In this document: positions 54,438-63,809 of the stretch, piece after piece
Layout: the number at the start of each line of letters is the position of its first letter
Position numbering within the stretch: the stretch's first letter is position 1
Assembly: GCF_010667655.1 (NCBI RefSeq)
Contig: NZ_WHZU01000015.1
Span: 1-64,000 of the forward strand
Length of the DNA stretch: 64,000 bases
Source of the DNA: Bifidobacterium saimiriisciurei
Lineage (GTDB): Bacteria > Actinomycetota > Actinomycetes > Actinomycetales > Bifidobacteriaceae
Direction: 5' to 3'
The notes under the pieces: generated by a model
Database searches by the model: none
The model's input: only the letters and a program-made list of their open reading frames with translations
Told to the model about the DNA's origin: nothing
Made by a program: the position numbers and the translations under genes

Positions 54438-57400
54438 ATGGGGAACTGGAAGAAAGTGGTGGCGGCAATAGCGGCGCTGCCCATGGCATTCGCGGGACTG
54501 GCAATCGGCGCCGGTACCGCGGCGGCGGCCGACGCCACGGCGCCCGCGCCCGTCGCAAGCTATCCGCTGACGGCCAACGTCAACGACGTCAGCGGCAACA
54601 ATCTCAACGGCACCGCGCAAAGCGGCGTGACGTTCAGCGCCACCGACGGCGCGACGCTCGCCGGCGGCAAGGCCACGGCGGCCGGCACCGACGCTATCAC
54701 GCTGCCGAACGACATCGGCGCGAAGGCCAAGGCATCCAACGCCGTCACCATCTCCGCATGGATCAAGAACGGCACCACCAGGACCAACACCGCCGCGCTC
54801 TACCTCGGCGAGCAGCCCGCCGGCAACAACATGCCGACGCATTACTGGCTGCTCAACCCGAGCAATCCGAGCGGCAACTACAAGTCCGTCATCACCAACG
54901 GCACGAACGCCAACGCCCCGTACAACACCGAGGTCGGCGGCTCGAGCACGTCCACGGCCGATGTGACCGGCAAGTGGGCCAACTACACCACGGTGATCTC
55001 CGCCACGTCCATCACCAGCTACCTCAATGGCAGGCAGATCCAGACCACAGCGCGCTCGCAGAGCCTGGCCGACTGGACCGGCGACATCAACGCCTACATC
55101 GGCCGCTCGAACTACACGGGCGACAAGACGTGGGGCGGTTCCGTGCAGGACCTGCGCTTCTACGATTCCGCGTTGAGCGCCGATCAGGTGGCCGCCGTGT
55201 TCGCCGACGCGCAGACCGACGCCGCCAGGCAGGCCGTCGCCGAAGCCGCGGCCGGCGCGCTCGACCTCGGCATCAAGGGCAATGTAACGTCCGATATCAC
55301 GCTGCCGACGACCGGCCTGTACGGTGCGACCGTGACGTGGTCCTCCGACAACGAGGCTGTGATTTCGCCTGCCGGCAAGGTGACGCCGGCCGCCGCCGAT
55401 ACGACGGTGAAGCTCACCGCCACCGTGACCGTAAACGGTGCGACCGCCACCAGAACGTTCGAGCTGACCGTGCCGGCGAAGATCGCCGACCCGCAGCAGG
55501 TCGCCGACAAACTGCTCGTCGACTACCAGCTGACGGCCGGCGCCAAACTCGCCACCAGCCTGTACGGCGCCACGATTTCGTGGAAGGCCGCCGGTAACGG
55601 CGCCAAGCTCGTCGCCGCCGATGGCACCGTGACCGGCGCCGACGGCGACAACGCCGTGACCGCCGATCTCACCGCCACCATCGCCCTCGACGGCAAGACC
55701 GCCACGAAGACGTTCAAGGGCCTGCACGTCATGCCGAAGAACGCGCAGACGCTCGCCTCCTACACGCGCGACCACTCCATCAACGGCGGCGCGCGCGTCG
55801 GCGACGCCCTGCACCTCGCGCTGAACGACGGCACGAAGTACACGGCGCTCAACACCAACTACGGCGTCGCGTTCGCCGAGGCGAAGATCGACGGGACCGC
55901 AACCACCGAATCCACCACGATCCGCGGCCTCATCGACCCGTACCTGTTCCGGATGAAGGACGGCAAGTACGCGTACGTCGCCGCCTTCACCGACGTCAAC
56001 GGCAATCGCGTGGACGGCGGCCAGATCGCCTTCTCCACGTCCAGCGACCTGATGGCATGGTCGGGCAAGCCGAACGAGGACGAGCGCGGCGACATGGTCA
56101 AGGTGACCGACGACACCACCGTGTTCGACGCCGGCACCATCGCCGCCGGATACGATGCCGCCGCCGATGACTACCGCATCTCGTGGCAGGTCAACGGCGT
56201 CGGCAAGTATGTGACGACCACGGACTTCAAGACGTTTTCCGCCGTGAAGACCGGCGTCGGATTCGCCCGCACGAAGGCCGACCTCGCCGGCGTGGCGAAC
56301 GCCGTAAGCGCCAGCACGATGGCCGTGACCAAGGCGACCGCCGCCACGCTGACCGAGAAGCTCGGCCGCGTGCACAACACCGGCGTCGAGCAGCCGACCG
56401 CCATCACCGTGAAGAAGGGCTCCGACCCGGCCAAGCTCAAGGAGCAGATCTCCGGCGGCGTGGAGCAGAAGGACGGCACCCTCTCCAAGGGCAAGACGCT
56501 CAAGGCCGAATATTCCGACGGCTCCACGTTCGACTTCCGCGTGAACTGGAACGAGGACCAGCTCAAGAGCCTGAGCACCGACGAGGCCGGCGAGACGACC
56601 ATCGAAGGCACCGCCATCCAGCAGAACTACTCCGAGCAGTTCCCGATGATGAGCAACCGCGCCGACCCGAACATCGTGTACTACAAGGGCAAGTACTACG
56701 CCATGGGCACCTCCGACACCGGCGGCATGAAGACGCTGTTCATCCGCTCCTCCGACACGCTCGCCGGACTGAAGGACCAGAAGGCCGGCACCGCGACCGA
56801 AGGCGGCTACAAGGTCGAGGGCCAGGACGTCTACCTGTTCGGCGAGAACGACGGCCTCGGCCACAAGGGCTACCACTGGGCGCCGGAGCTGCATGTGATC
56901 GACGGCAAGCTGTACTGCTTCTACGCCACCTACCCGACCGGCGGCGCCGGCGACGAGAACATCACCGCCTCGCCGAACTGGGCCGGCCCCTCCGCCTACG
57001 TGATGGAGCTCAAGGACGGCGGCGACCCCACCAGGACCGCCGACTGGATCGAGCATCGCGTGCAGGCCAAGGACGGCGGCGTGCTGTCGCCGCACGGCCT
57101 GTCCATCGACATGACCTACTTCGAGGTCGGCGACAAGGCGTACATCGCCTGGAGCCAGGGCGACCAGGTGCGCAAGGGTGCCAAGGCCAACGTCTCCATC
57201 GCCGAGGTCAGCAAGGACAAGCCGTGGCAGGCGCTCACCGAACCGCAGCGCATCATGCGCCCCGAATGGGGATGGGAGCTCGACGGCGTGAACGAAGGCC
57301 CGAACGTGCTCGTCTCCGGCGGCAAGGTCTACATGGTCTTCTCCGCGCAGCTCGTGACGCCGCAGTACGCCACCGGCATGCTGGTCGCGAACGTGGGCGA

Positions 57401-58265
57401 TGACCTGACCAAGGCGTCCAGCTGGACCAAGTCCAACTATCCGTGGCTGCACAACGGCACCTTCGCCGGGCAGTACGGCCTCGGCCATAACTCGTACTTC
57501 TCCGACCCCTACGGCGACGTGTACAACGTGTACCACGCCATGACCAACGGCAACAGCAACACCGCACGTCATGCCGGCGTCGTGCCCGTGCACTTCCGCG
57601 CCGACGGCACGCCGATCATCGACATGACCACCACCGAGGAGCTGCAGCGCGAGTACGCCGCCGCCAACTACGTGAAGCTCACCGTCAAGGTCGTCGACGA
57701 CACCGTCTCCACCGACGCGACCCTCAAGTCGCTGAAGGTGGCCGGCTCCGACATCGACCTCGACAAGGCCGCGGCCGCCGACGGCGCCTCGCTCGAGGTC
57801 ACCGACCCGAGTGCGGTGAAGACGGACGACGTGGTCGCCGTGGCCAACGACGAGAACGCGTCCGCCAAGACGACGGTCGAGAACGGCAAGGTCACCGTCG
57901 TCGTGACCGCGCAGGACGGCACGACCACCAAGACCTACACCGTCAATCTGGTCAAGAAGTCCGAGCCCGCCCCGAACCCGGAGCCTTCGGATAAGCCCAG
58001 CGACAAGCCGGGCAGCGGCAACGACGGCAACACCAAGCCGAACGGCAACGGTTCGAACACCGGCAATCCGGGCAACACCGGCACGGACGGTACGCAGAAC
58101 GGCGGCAACGCCGCCAACGGCCAGCAGTCCGCCGCCAAGGCCGACTCCGGCAAGCAGACCGGTTCGCTGGGCAAGACCGGCGTGGCCGTGGGTGCTGTGG
58201 CGCTTGTCGCCGTGGCGCTCGCCGGCGCGGGCGTGGTGCTGACGCTGCGTCGCCGCCGCGCGTAG
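54438..58265 (+). CDS. Secreted GH43 protein with degenerate N-terminal propeller
   Basis: 1275 residues; AGAGGAGG is 3 nt before ATG. Signal peptide MGNWKKVVAA...TAAAA, LamG-like domain (about 35-255), two Ig-like modules (about 270-430), a short module with propeller motifs (GLIDPYLFRMKDGKYAYVAAF) but lacking a full GH43 set (about 435-640), a Big_4-like domain and a complete GH43 (about 730-1090) with NRADPNIVYYKGKYYAMGTSD (Asp743) and WAPELH (Glu817). Ends with an Ig-like repeat, a PSDKPSDKP linker, LGKTG, a membrane helix and RRRRA. A GH43 arabinofuranosidase or xylosidase role is likely; the subfamily is not assigned. Same conserved leader as its neighbours. Confidence 0.9.
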   Translation: MGNWKKVVAAIAALPMAFAGLAIGAGTAAAADATAPAPVASYPLTANVNDVSGNNLNGTAQSGVTFSATDGATLAGGKATAAGTDAITLPNDIGAKAKASNAVTISAWIKNGTTRTNTAALYLGEQPAGNNMPTHYWLLNPSNPSGNYKSVITNGTNANAPYNTEVGGSSTSTADVTGKWANYTTVISATSITSYLNGRQIQTTARSQSLADWTGDINAYIGRSNYTGDKTWGGSVQDLRFYDSALSADQVAAVFADAQTDAARQAVAEAAAGALDLGIKGNVTSDITLPTTGLYGATVTWSSDNEAVISPAGKVTPAAADTTVKLTATVTVNGATATRTFELTVPAKIADPQQVADKLLVDYQLTAGAKLATSLYGATISWKAAGNGAKLVAADGTVTGADGDNAVTADLTATIALDGKTATKTFKGLHVMPKNAQTLASYTRDHSINGGARVGDALHLALNDGTKYTALNTNYGVAFAEAKIDGTATTESTTIRGLIDPYLFRMKDGKYAYVAAFTDVNGNRVDGGQIAFSTSSDLMAWSGKPNEDERGDMVKVTDDTTVFDAGTIAAGYDAAADDYRISWQVNGVGKYVTTTDFKTFSAVKTGVGFARTKADLAGVANAVSASTMAVTKATAATLTEKLGRVHNTGVEQPTAITVKKGSDPAKLKEQISGGVEQKDGTLSKGKTLKAEYSDGSTFDFRVNWNEDQLKSLSTDEAGETTIEGTAIQQNYSEQFPMMSNRADPNIVYYKGKYYAMGTSDTGGMKTLFIRSSDTLAGLKDQKAGTATEGGYKVEGQDVYLFGENDGLGHKGYHWAPELHVIDGKLYCFYATYPTGGAGDENITASPNWAGPSAYVMELKDGGDPTRTADWIEHRVQAKDGGVLSPHGLSIDMTYFEVGDKAYIAWSQGDQVRKGAKANVSIAEVSKDKPWQALTEPQRIMRPEWGWELDGVNEGPNVLVSGGKVYMVFSAQLVTPQYATGMLVANVGDDLTKASSWTKSNYPWLHNGTFAGQYGLGHNSYFSDPYGDVYNVYHAMTNGNSNTARHAGVVPVHFRADGTPIIDMTTTEELQREYAAANYVKLTVKVVDDTVSTDATLKSLKVAGSDIDLDKAAAADGASLEVTDPSAVKTDDVVAVANDENASAKTTVENGKVTVVVTAQDGTTTKTYTVNLVKKSEPAPNPEPSDKPSDKPGSGNDGNTKPNGNGSNTGNPGNTGTDGTQNGGNAANGQQSAAKADSGKQTGSLGKTGVAVGAVALVAVALAGAGVVLTLRRRRA

Positions 58266-58288
58266 CGCGAGCCGTCTCTTTCGGGTCG

Positions 58289-58323
58289 ATTCCCCTCAGT
58301 CGGCCTGGCCGACTGAGGGGAAT
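58289..58323 (+). terminator. Hairpin after the fourth GH43 gene
   Basis: ATTCCCCTCAGTCGGCC pairs perfectly with GGCCGACTGAGGGGAAT, 17 bp, minimal loop, then TAAG. No T-run. Confidence 0.65.
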
Positions 58324-58386
58324 TAAGAGGTCTCATCCATAACTCAATATCGCAATCAATCCCATCCCATCGATCAGAGGAGAACA

Positions 58387-61300
58387 ATGGGGAATTGGAA
58401 GAAAGTGGTGGCGGCCATGGCGGCCGTCCCGATGCTGGCGACGCTGGTCCCGGCAGCAAACGCGGCCGAGGCGACGGTGACGTCGGACTCGTCCCAAAGC
58501 CAATCAGCCCAAAGCAATTCGGCCCAGGCGCAGCAGGCGCTGCAGGCCGCACTGAAATCCAACGCCAAGACGGCCAGTGCAACCGCGGCCGCCGACATGT
58601 CGTCGGAAACAAGCGACTATCTGTTCGCGCACTTCACCGGCACCGAACGCAACGCCACCGACGAGCAGATGTACTTCGCCACAAGCAAGGACGGCCTTTC
58701 CTGGCACGACACCCGTGACGCGGGCGATCCCGTCCTCAGCTGGACGAGCAGCCAGACCGGCAACTCGCGCGGCAAGGACAACGGCGTGCGCGACCCGTAT
58801 CTCGTCCGTTCGCCCAAGGACGGCAAGATCTACCTCATCGCCACCGAGCTGAGCATCTACTACCGTGGCGGCTGGGGCGCGGCCAGCGCAACGACCAACG
58901 GCAGCACGAACCTCATCATCTGGGAGTCGACCGACCTCGTCAACTGGTCGCAGCCCCGCGCCGTCGACGTGGCCTCCAAGATCCCCGGCGCCGGCATGGC
59001 CTGGGCGCCGGAAGCCTACTGGGACGACGCCAACCAGCAGTTCATGGTCTACTGGGCGACCGCCTCCGACCAGGACAACGAGTCCGGCGACCGCACCAAC
59101 ATGTACTACTCCACCACGAAGGACTTCAAGACCTTCACCGACCCCGTCAAGTGGATCGACCGCAGCAAGTCCGTCATCGACACGACGATGCTGAAGGCCG
59201 ACGACGGTTACTACTACCGCGTCTCCGGCGACACGTACCTCGGCATCGAACGCTCGAAGAACCCGTACGCCACCACGCTGACCACCGGCACCACCGTCGC
59301 CGACGGCTACTACAACACCGGCGACGACGAGAACCAGTGGACGCTCGTCGGCACGTTCGGCGACCTGACCGGCACCGGACTGACCGGCGCGCAGCTCGAA
59401 GGCCCCGAACTGTTCTTCTACAACAGCGACGACATCAAGACCAACGCCGCCGGCAAGCAGATGAAGTACGGCCTGATGTGGGACCAGTACGCGGCCGGCA
59501 AGGGCTACACGCCCTACCGCTCCGCCGACCTCGGCAGCACCGACAAGACCGACTGGGGCTACGCCTCCGACGTGAACTTCGGCTCGCTGAAGAAGCGCCA
59601 CGGCACCATCCTGCCCATCACGACCGCCGAATACGACGCCGTCATGAAGGCGTACGACAAGAACAAGGCCGCCGACCCCGTCGAACCCGATGCCGACGGC
59701 GCCGGCCCGATCGCCGAATACACGTTCGAGGACGGCAAGGGCACCGACGGCACCAGCAACAAGAACGACCTGACGTTCAAGGGCAACGCGACGGTCACGA
59801 CCGATGCGGCCAAGGGCAAGGTCCTCACGCTCGACGGCGCCTCCGGCACGTACGCCGAGTTCCCGAAGGGTCTGTTCGACGGCCGTAACAAGCTGACCGT
59901 GCAGATGGACGTCAAGTCCGAGACCGCGGCGAACACGAACCAGTTCACGTTCGCATTCGGCAAGAACAATCAGAAGTACTACTTCATGAAGTACAACAAG
60001 GGATCGCTCGCCAACCGCATCACCGTCGGCTCCTACGGCGCCGAGTCCAAGGCCGACAGCACGCTCGACGGCGACTGGCACAAGGTGACCGTCGTGTTCG
60101 ACGGCAAGACGATGACCTCGTACGTCGACGGCAAAAGGGCCGCCGAGAACACGGCCACCAGCGCCGCCGTCTCCGACCTCGGCAAGAACCTCATCGGCTA
60201 CCTCGGCAAGTCGTTCTACAACGACCCGTATTTCAAGGGTTCGTTCGACAACGTCAAGGTGTGGAACCGTGCGCTCGCCGCCTTGGAGATCGCTGACTCC
60301 GATACCACCGATCCCGGCCAGCCGGCGGGTGACGTGCTCGCCGACTTCACGTTCGATGACCTGAAGGCCGGCGCGACCGGCGACATCAACGACGCCGGCT
60401 CCGCAGCCAAGGCGACGATCGAAGGCACGGCCGCCGTGGCGACGAACGACGGCGACAAGACCACCGCCGCGAAGGTGGGCAAGGACTTCTGGCTGAACGT
60501 GACCAAGGCCGACGGCACGCCGCTGCTCAAGGGCGTGAAGAACGCGACCATCTCCTACGACGTCAAGCCCGATGCCAGCGGCAACACCGGCTGGACCGTA
60601 TACGCGGCGGAGAACACCAACGCCCCCGTGTTCAGGTCCGAGAAGTACCTCGGCGTGCTCGACAAGACTGATGGCCTGACCGTGCAGCGTTACGTCAACA
60701 GCGGTTCGCGCGACGAAAGCGCCGGCGTGACCGGCTCCGGCAGCGCCGCATGGCACAACGTGACCATCACGCTGACCGACTCCACCACGAAGCTCTACGT
60801 CGATGGCTCGCTCGTCGACGAGGCCAAGGACTTCACCGGCCGTACGCTTGCCGACATCCTCGGCGCCGACGGCGGCATCCTCCAGCTGGGCAAGGCCAAC
60901 TGGGGCTCCGGCGAGTACTTCTCCGGCCTGCTCGACAACGTGAAGATCTACGGCCGCGAACTGACCGCCGCCGAAATCGCCGCGGCCAACCCCATCGCGC
61001 AGACCAAGCTGAGCGTCGAGAAGACCACGCCGAACAACCAGGTGCTCTCCCAGAAGATCATCGACGGCGAGAACGGCGAGAAGGAGCTCAACCTCACGCT
61101 TGACTACTGGGCCCCGAACGGCGGCGTCACCGGCGAAAAGACCGACAAGTCCAAGCTGGCCCTGAAGTTCAAGGTCGCCGACGGCTCGAAGGTCACCATG
61201 GCCGACGGCTCCGCGCTGCCCGCCACGCAGGACCTGACCAAGGACTTCAAGGTCAAGGTCACGGCGGCGGACGGCAAGACCTCGCAGGTCTACGACGTCA

Positions 61301-63345
61301 CCGCGCAGGTGCTCGTCACCCCGATCCGCGTGGCCGGTGAGAAGGCGCCGACCGGTGAGACGGGCCGCATGTTCTTCGCCGATCCGCAGGTCGTGGCCTA
61401 CGGCGGCAAGTACTACATCTTCCCGACCACCGACGGCTCCTCCGGCTGGCAGGGACACGAAATCCATGTGTTCGAATCGTCCGACATGGCCAACTGGGAG
61501 GACAAGGGCGTCGTCGTGGACCTTTCCAAGGACTACGACAAGATGCCCGACAGCCGCAAGGAAAAGGCCTGGGCGCCGGGCTTCGCCGTGCGTGACGGCA
61601 AGTTCTACCTGTACTTCTCCGGCAACGGCATGGTGAACGTCGCCATCTCCGACCCGGCGAAGGGCGGCACCATCACCTCCGGCTACGAGATCCAGAAGGT
61701 CAAGGTCGAGTCGAGCATCGATCCGGCCATCTTCGAGGATCCCGCCACCGGCAAGTGGTACCTCGCATGGGGCCAGTCCCCGGGCAAGTACGCCGAGCTG
61801 AACGACGACATGACCGGCATCAAGGCGGGCACCACGGTGACCACCAACGCCACGAGGAACATGCGCGAAGGCTCGTACATCACGTCCCGTCCGGACCCGA
61901 ACGACTCGTCGAAGAACATCTACTACTACAGCTATTCCATCGACGACACCTCCAGCCCGAACTATCGCGTCGCCTATGCATGGGTCTCCGCCAAGAGCCT
62001 CGACGAGGTGAAGGGCACCGACTGGCAGTACGGCAAGGACATCCTCGTCAAGGACGAGGCCAAGGGCATTCTCGGCACCGCGCACCACTCCATCGTGCAG
62101 GTGCCCGGCACGGACGACTGGTACATCGTGTACCACGCCTTCCTCACCGACGAGATGCGTCCGCGCGGCTACGATTCCACGCATGGCAACGCGCAGCTCG
62201 CCAACGGCAACAAGCGTGAGGTGCGCATCGCCCGCATGACCTACGACAAGGACGGCCAGATCAACGTGGTGCCGGTGACGTATGAGGGTGTTCTGCCCGA
62301 GACGACACCCGCCGTCTCGGTCGCAGGGGCCGCCTCCGGTGACGCCGCCACGAAGGTCGGCACCAAGCTGACGGCCTCGTTCAACGACGGTTGGAAGCTC
62401 GCCTCCGTGCAGTGGTACCGCGCCGACAAGGCCGACGGCACCGGCGAGACCAAGATCGCCGGAGCGACCGCCGCCGAATACACGCTGACCAACGACGACG
62501 CCGGCAAGGTCGTGTACGCCAAGGCCATTGGCGAGAACACCACCGGTGTGCTGCAGAACGCCCAGCCCGGCACCGCAGGCGCCTCGGCTTCCAAGACCCA
62601 TGAGCTGACGACTGCCAAGGTGACCGTCGGCGAGGCCGAAAAGCCGATGACCGTCCCGGTCACCGGCGTGAAGGTCTCCGGCGCCGACTCGCTCAAGGCG
62701 GGCGAGACCACGACGCTGAAGGCCTCCGTCGAACCGGAGAACGCCACCGACCCGTCGGTTACGTGGTCTTCGTCCGACAAGTCGGTCGCCACGGTGAACG
62801 CCGATGGCAAGGTGACGGCGCTCAAGGCCGGCACCACCGTCATCACTGCCACGTCGGTGTCCGATTCCTCAATCAAGGGCGAGCTCAAGCTCACGGTGAC
62901 CGAGGCCACCGCCACGGTCGACAAGTCCGCGCTGGAGAAGGAAATCGCCAAGGCCGACGGTCTCAAGCAGTCCGACTACACCGCCGACTCGTGGGCCGCC
63001 TACCAGACGGCGCTCAGGGCAGCCCAGGCAGTGCTCAAGAACAGCGCCGCCAAGCAGTCCGACGTCGACACCGCGCTGAAGAACCTGCAGAACGCCAAGC
63101 TGGTCAAGGCCGAAGCCGTCAAGCCGAGCACCAAGCCGACGCCGGGCAAGACCGCCGCCACCACCAAGCCGGGCGCCGACAACGGCTCCCAGTACGGTGG
63201 CAACGAGCAGAAGCAGACCGGCTCCGACGCCGGCAAGTCCGGTTCGCTGAGCAAGACCGGCGTGGCCGTGGGCGTGGTGGCCTTCGCGGCCGTCGCGCTT
63301 GCCGGTGCCGGCGTGGCCCTCAAGCTGCGTCGCCGTCGCGCGTAA
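58387..63345 (+). CDS. Secreted bimodular GH43 arabinofuranosidase (subfamily 22-like plus subfamily 34-like)
   Basis: 1652 residues. GAGGAG precedes the ATG; signal peptide MGNWKKVVAAMAAVP...ANA. The first GH43 (about 75-430) has YLFAHFTGTERNATDEQMYFATSKDGL, GVRDPY (Asp136), WAPEAYW (Glu209) and SVIDTTML. Two LamG-like domains follow (about 438-630 and 645-870). The second GH43 (about 985-1300) has FADPQVV (Asp999), SSIDPAIF (Asp1112) and REGSYI (Glu1161), giving a complete triad. Then Ig-like, Big_2 and FIVAR repeats, LSKTG, a membrane helix and RRRRA. This pairing matches, as I recall it, the B. longum enzyme BlArafE that attacks arabinogalactan side chains with two active sites; homology is judged by motif only. 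Confidence 0.93.
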   Translation: MGNWKKVVAAMAAVPMLATLVPAANAAEATVTSDSSQSQSAQSNSAQAQQALQAALKSNAKTASATAAADMSSETSDYLFAHFTGTERNATDEQMYFATSKDGLSWHDTRDAGDPVLSWTSSQTGNSRGKDNGVRDPYLVRSPKDGKIYLIATELSIYYRGGWGAASATTNGSTNLIIWESTDLVNWSQPRAVDVASKIPGAGMAWAPEAYWDDANQQFMVYWATASDQDNESGDRTNMYYSTTKDFKTFTDPVKWIDRSKSVIDTTMLKADDGYYYRVSGDTYLGIERSKNPYATTLTTGTTVADGYYNTGDDENQWTLVGTFGDLTGTGLTGAQLEGPELFFYNSDDIKTNAAGKQMKYGLMWDQYAAGKGYTPYRSADLGSTDKTDWGYASDVNFGSLKKRHGTILPITTAEYDAVMKAYDKNKAADPVEPDADGAGPIAEYTFEDGKGTDGTSNKNDLTFKGNATVTTDAAKGKVLTLDGASGTYAEFPKGLFDGRNKLTVQMDVKSETAANTNQFTFAFGKNNQKYYFMKYNKGSLANRITVGSYGAESKADSTLDGDWHKVTVVFDGKTMTSYVDGKRAAENTATSAAVSDLGKNLIGYLGKSFYNDPYFKGSFDNVKVWNRALAALEIADSDTTDPGQPAGDVLADFTFDDLKAGATGDINDAGSAAKATIEGTAAVATNDGDKTTAAKVGKDFWLNVTKADGTPLLKGVKNATISYDVKPDASGNTGWTVYAAENTNAPVFRSEKYLGVLDKTDGLTVQRYVNSGSRDESAGVTGSGSAAWHNVTITLTDSTTKLYVDGSLVDEAKDFTGRTLADILGADGGILQLGKANWGSGEYFSGLLDNVKIYGRELTAAEIAAANPIAQTKLSVEKTTPNNQVLSQKIIDGENGEKELNLTLDYWAPNGGVTGEKTDKSKLALKFKVADGSKVTMADGSALPATQDLTKDFKVKVTAADGKTSQVYDVTAQVLVTPIRVAGEKAPTGETGRMFFADPQVVAYGGKYYIFPTTDGSSGWQGHEIHVFESSDMANWEDKGVVVDLSKDYDKMPDSRKEKAWAPGFAVRDGKFYLYFSGNGMVNVAISDPAKGGTITSGYEIQKVKVESSIDPAIFEDPATGKWYLAWGQSPGKYAELNDDMTGIKAGTTVTTNATRNMREGSYITSRPDPNDSSKNIYYYSYSIDDTSSPNYRVAYAWVSAKSLDEVKGTDWQYGKDILVKDEAKGILGTAHHSIVQVPGTDDWYIVYHAFLTDEMRPRGYDSTHGNAQLANGNKREVRIARMTYDKDGQINVVPVTYEGVLPETTPAVSVAGAASGDAATKVGTKLTASFNDGWKLASVQWYRADKADGTGETKIAGATAAEYTLTNDDAGKVVYAKAIGENTTGVLQNAQPGTAGASASKTHELTTAKVTVGEAEKPMTVPVTGVKVSGADSLKAGETTTLKASVEPENATDPSVTWSSSDKSVATVNADGKVTALKAGTTVITATSVSDSSIKGELKLTVTEATATVDKSALEKEIAKADGLKQSDYTADSWAAYQTALRAAQAVLKNSAAKQSDVDTALKNLQNAKLVKAEAVKPSTKPTPGKTAATTKPGADNGSQYGGNEQKQTGSDAGKSGSLSKTGVAVGVVAFAAVALAGAGVALKLRRRRA

Positions 63346-63357
63346 GGCACCGTTGAT

Positions 63358-63475
63358 CGGCTCCCCGCAGGTTTGAGAGGAGCCGTCGGCGCAGCCGGCT
63401 GATGGTCGTTGCCCATCAAGGGGCCTCTCGTCCGTCCGTGGTCTTCCACGACGGACGAGGGACCCCTTCGTTTTT
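63358..63475 (+). terminator. Two consecutive hairpins after the fifth GH43 gene
   Basis: CGGCTCC/GGAGCCG (63358-63364 and 63379-63385) is followed by a long stem whose arms start AAGGGGCCTCTCGTCCG (63418) and end CGGACGAGGGACCCCTT (63468), then CGTTTTT. The second is a strong intrinsic terminator. Confidence 0.85.
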
Positions 63476-63480
63476 ACGCG

Positions 63481-63521
63481 CACGAATGTGCCAATGCTCC
63501 GATAGCGCATGATCCATGCGA
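63481..63521. repeat. Isolated unit of the 53-bp dyad family
   Basis: CACGAATGTGCCAATGC and GCGCATGATCCATGCG form one diverged dyad unit just after the terminator and 26 bp before the promoter of the sixth GH43 gene. Confidence 0.55.
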
Positions 63522-63546
63522 ATCGTGGTGGCGATCGGAGATGCTG

Positions 63547-63670
63547 TAGAATGAACGAAAGTCTTTGTGAGGGTTCACATGTGACGGGTCGTCAAGGTCC
63601 GACGAAACGTCGCGCAAAAACATCATGGCAATGCGAGGCTGTATTGCCGCCGATGATGTGAGCGCGCACA
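63547..63670 (+). promoter_or_regulatory. Promoter with two LacI-type operators before the sixth GH43 gene
   Basis: TAGAAT (63547-63552) is a possible -10. TGTGAGGGTTCACA (63566-63579) and TGTGAGCGCGCACA (63657-63670) are LacI-type palindromes 91 bp apart, a spacing that would allow repressor looping. Confidence 0.6.
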
Positions 63671-63736
63671 ACGACGATGCCCATATCCATCCGAGAACGG
63701 CAACGGTCACAACCCATCCCGCCGGACTCAATGACC

Positions 63737-63780
63737 ACAACTGAATATGCATAACCGAATATCGCGATAACTCAATATCG
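63737..63780 (+). repeat. Three tandem copies of the GH43 leader word
   Basis: AACTGAATATGC, AACCGAATATCGCG and AACTCAATATCG follow one another, resembling the single ATAACTCAATATC word in the other GH43 leaders. Confidence 0.55.
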
Positions 63781-63809
63781 ATTCAATCCACCCATTTCAG
63801 AGGAGAATC

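Noticed and set aside
58270..58300. tRNA-like GGTTCGATTCC words
   Set aside because: Scattered TTCGA words in several intergenic regions were checked; no acceptor stem or anticodon arm forms around them.
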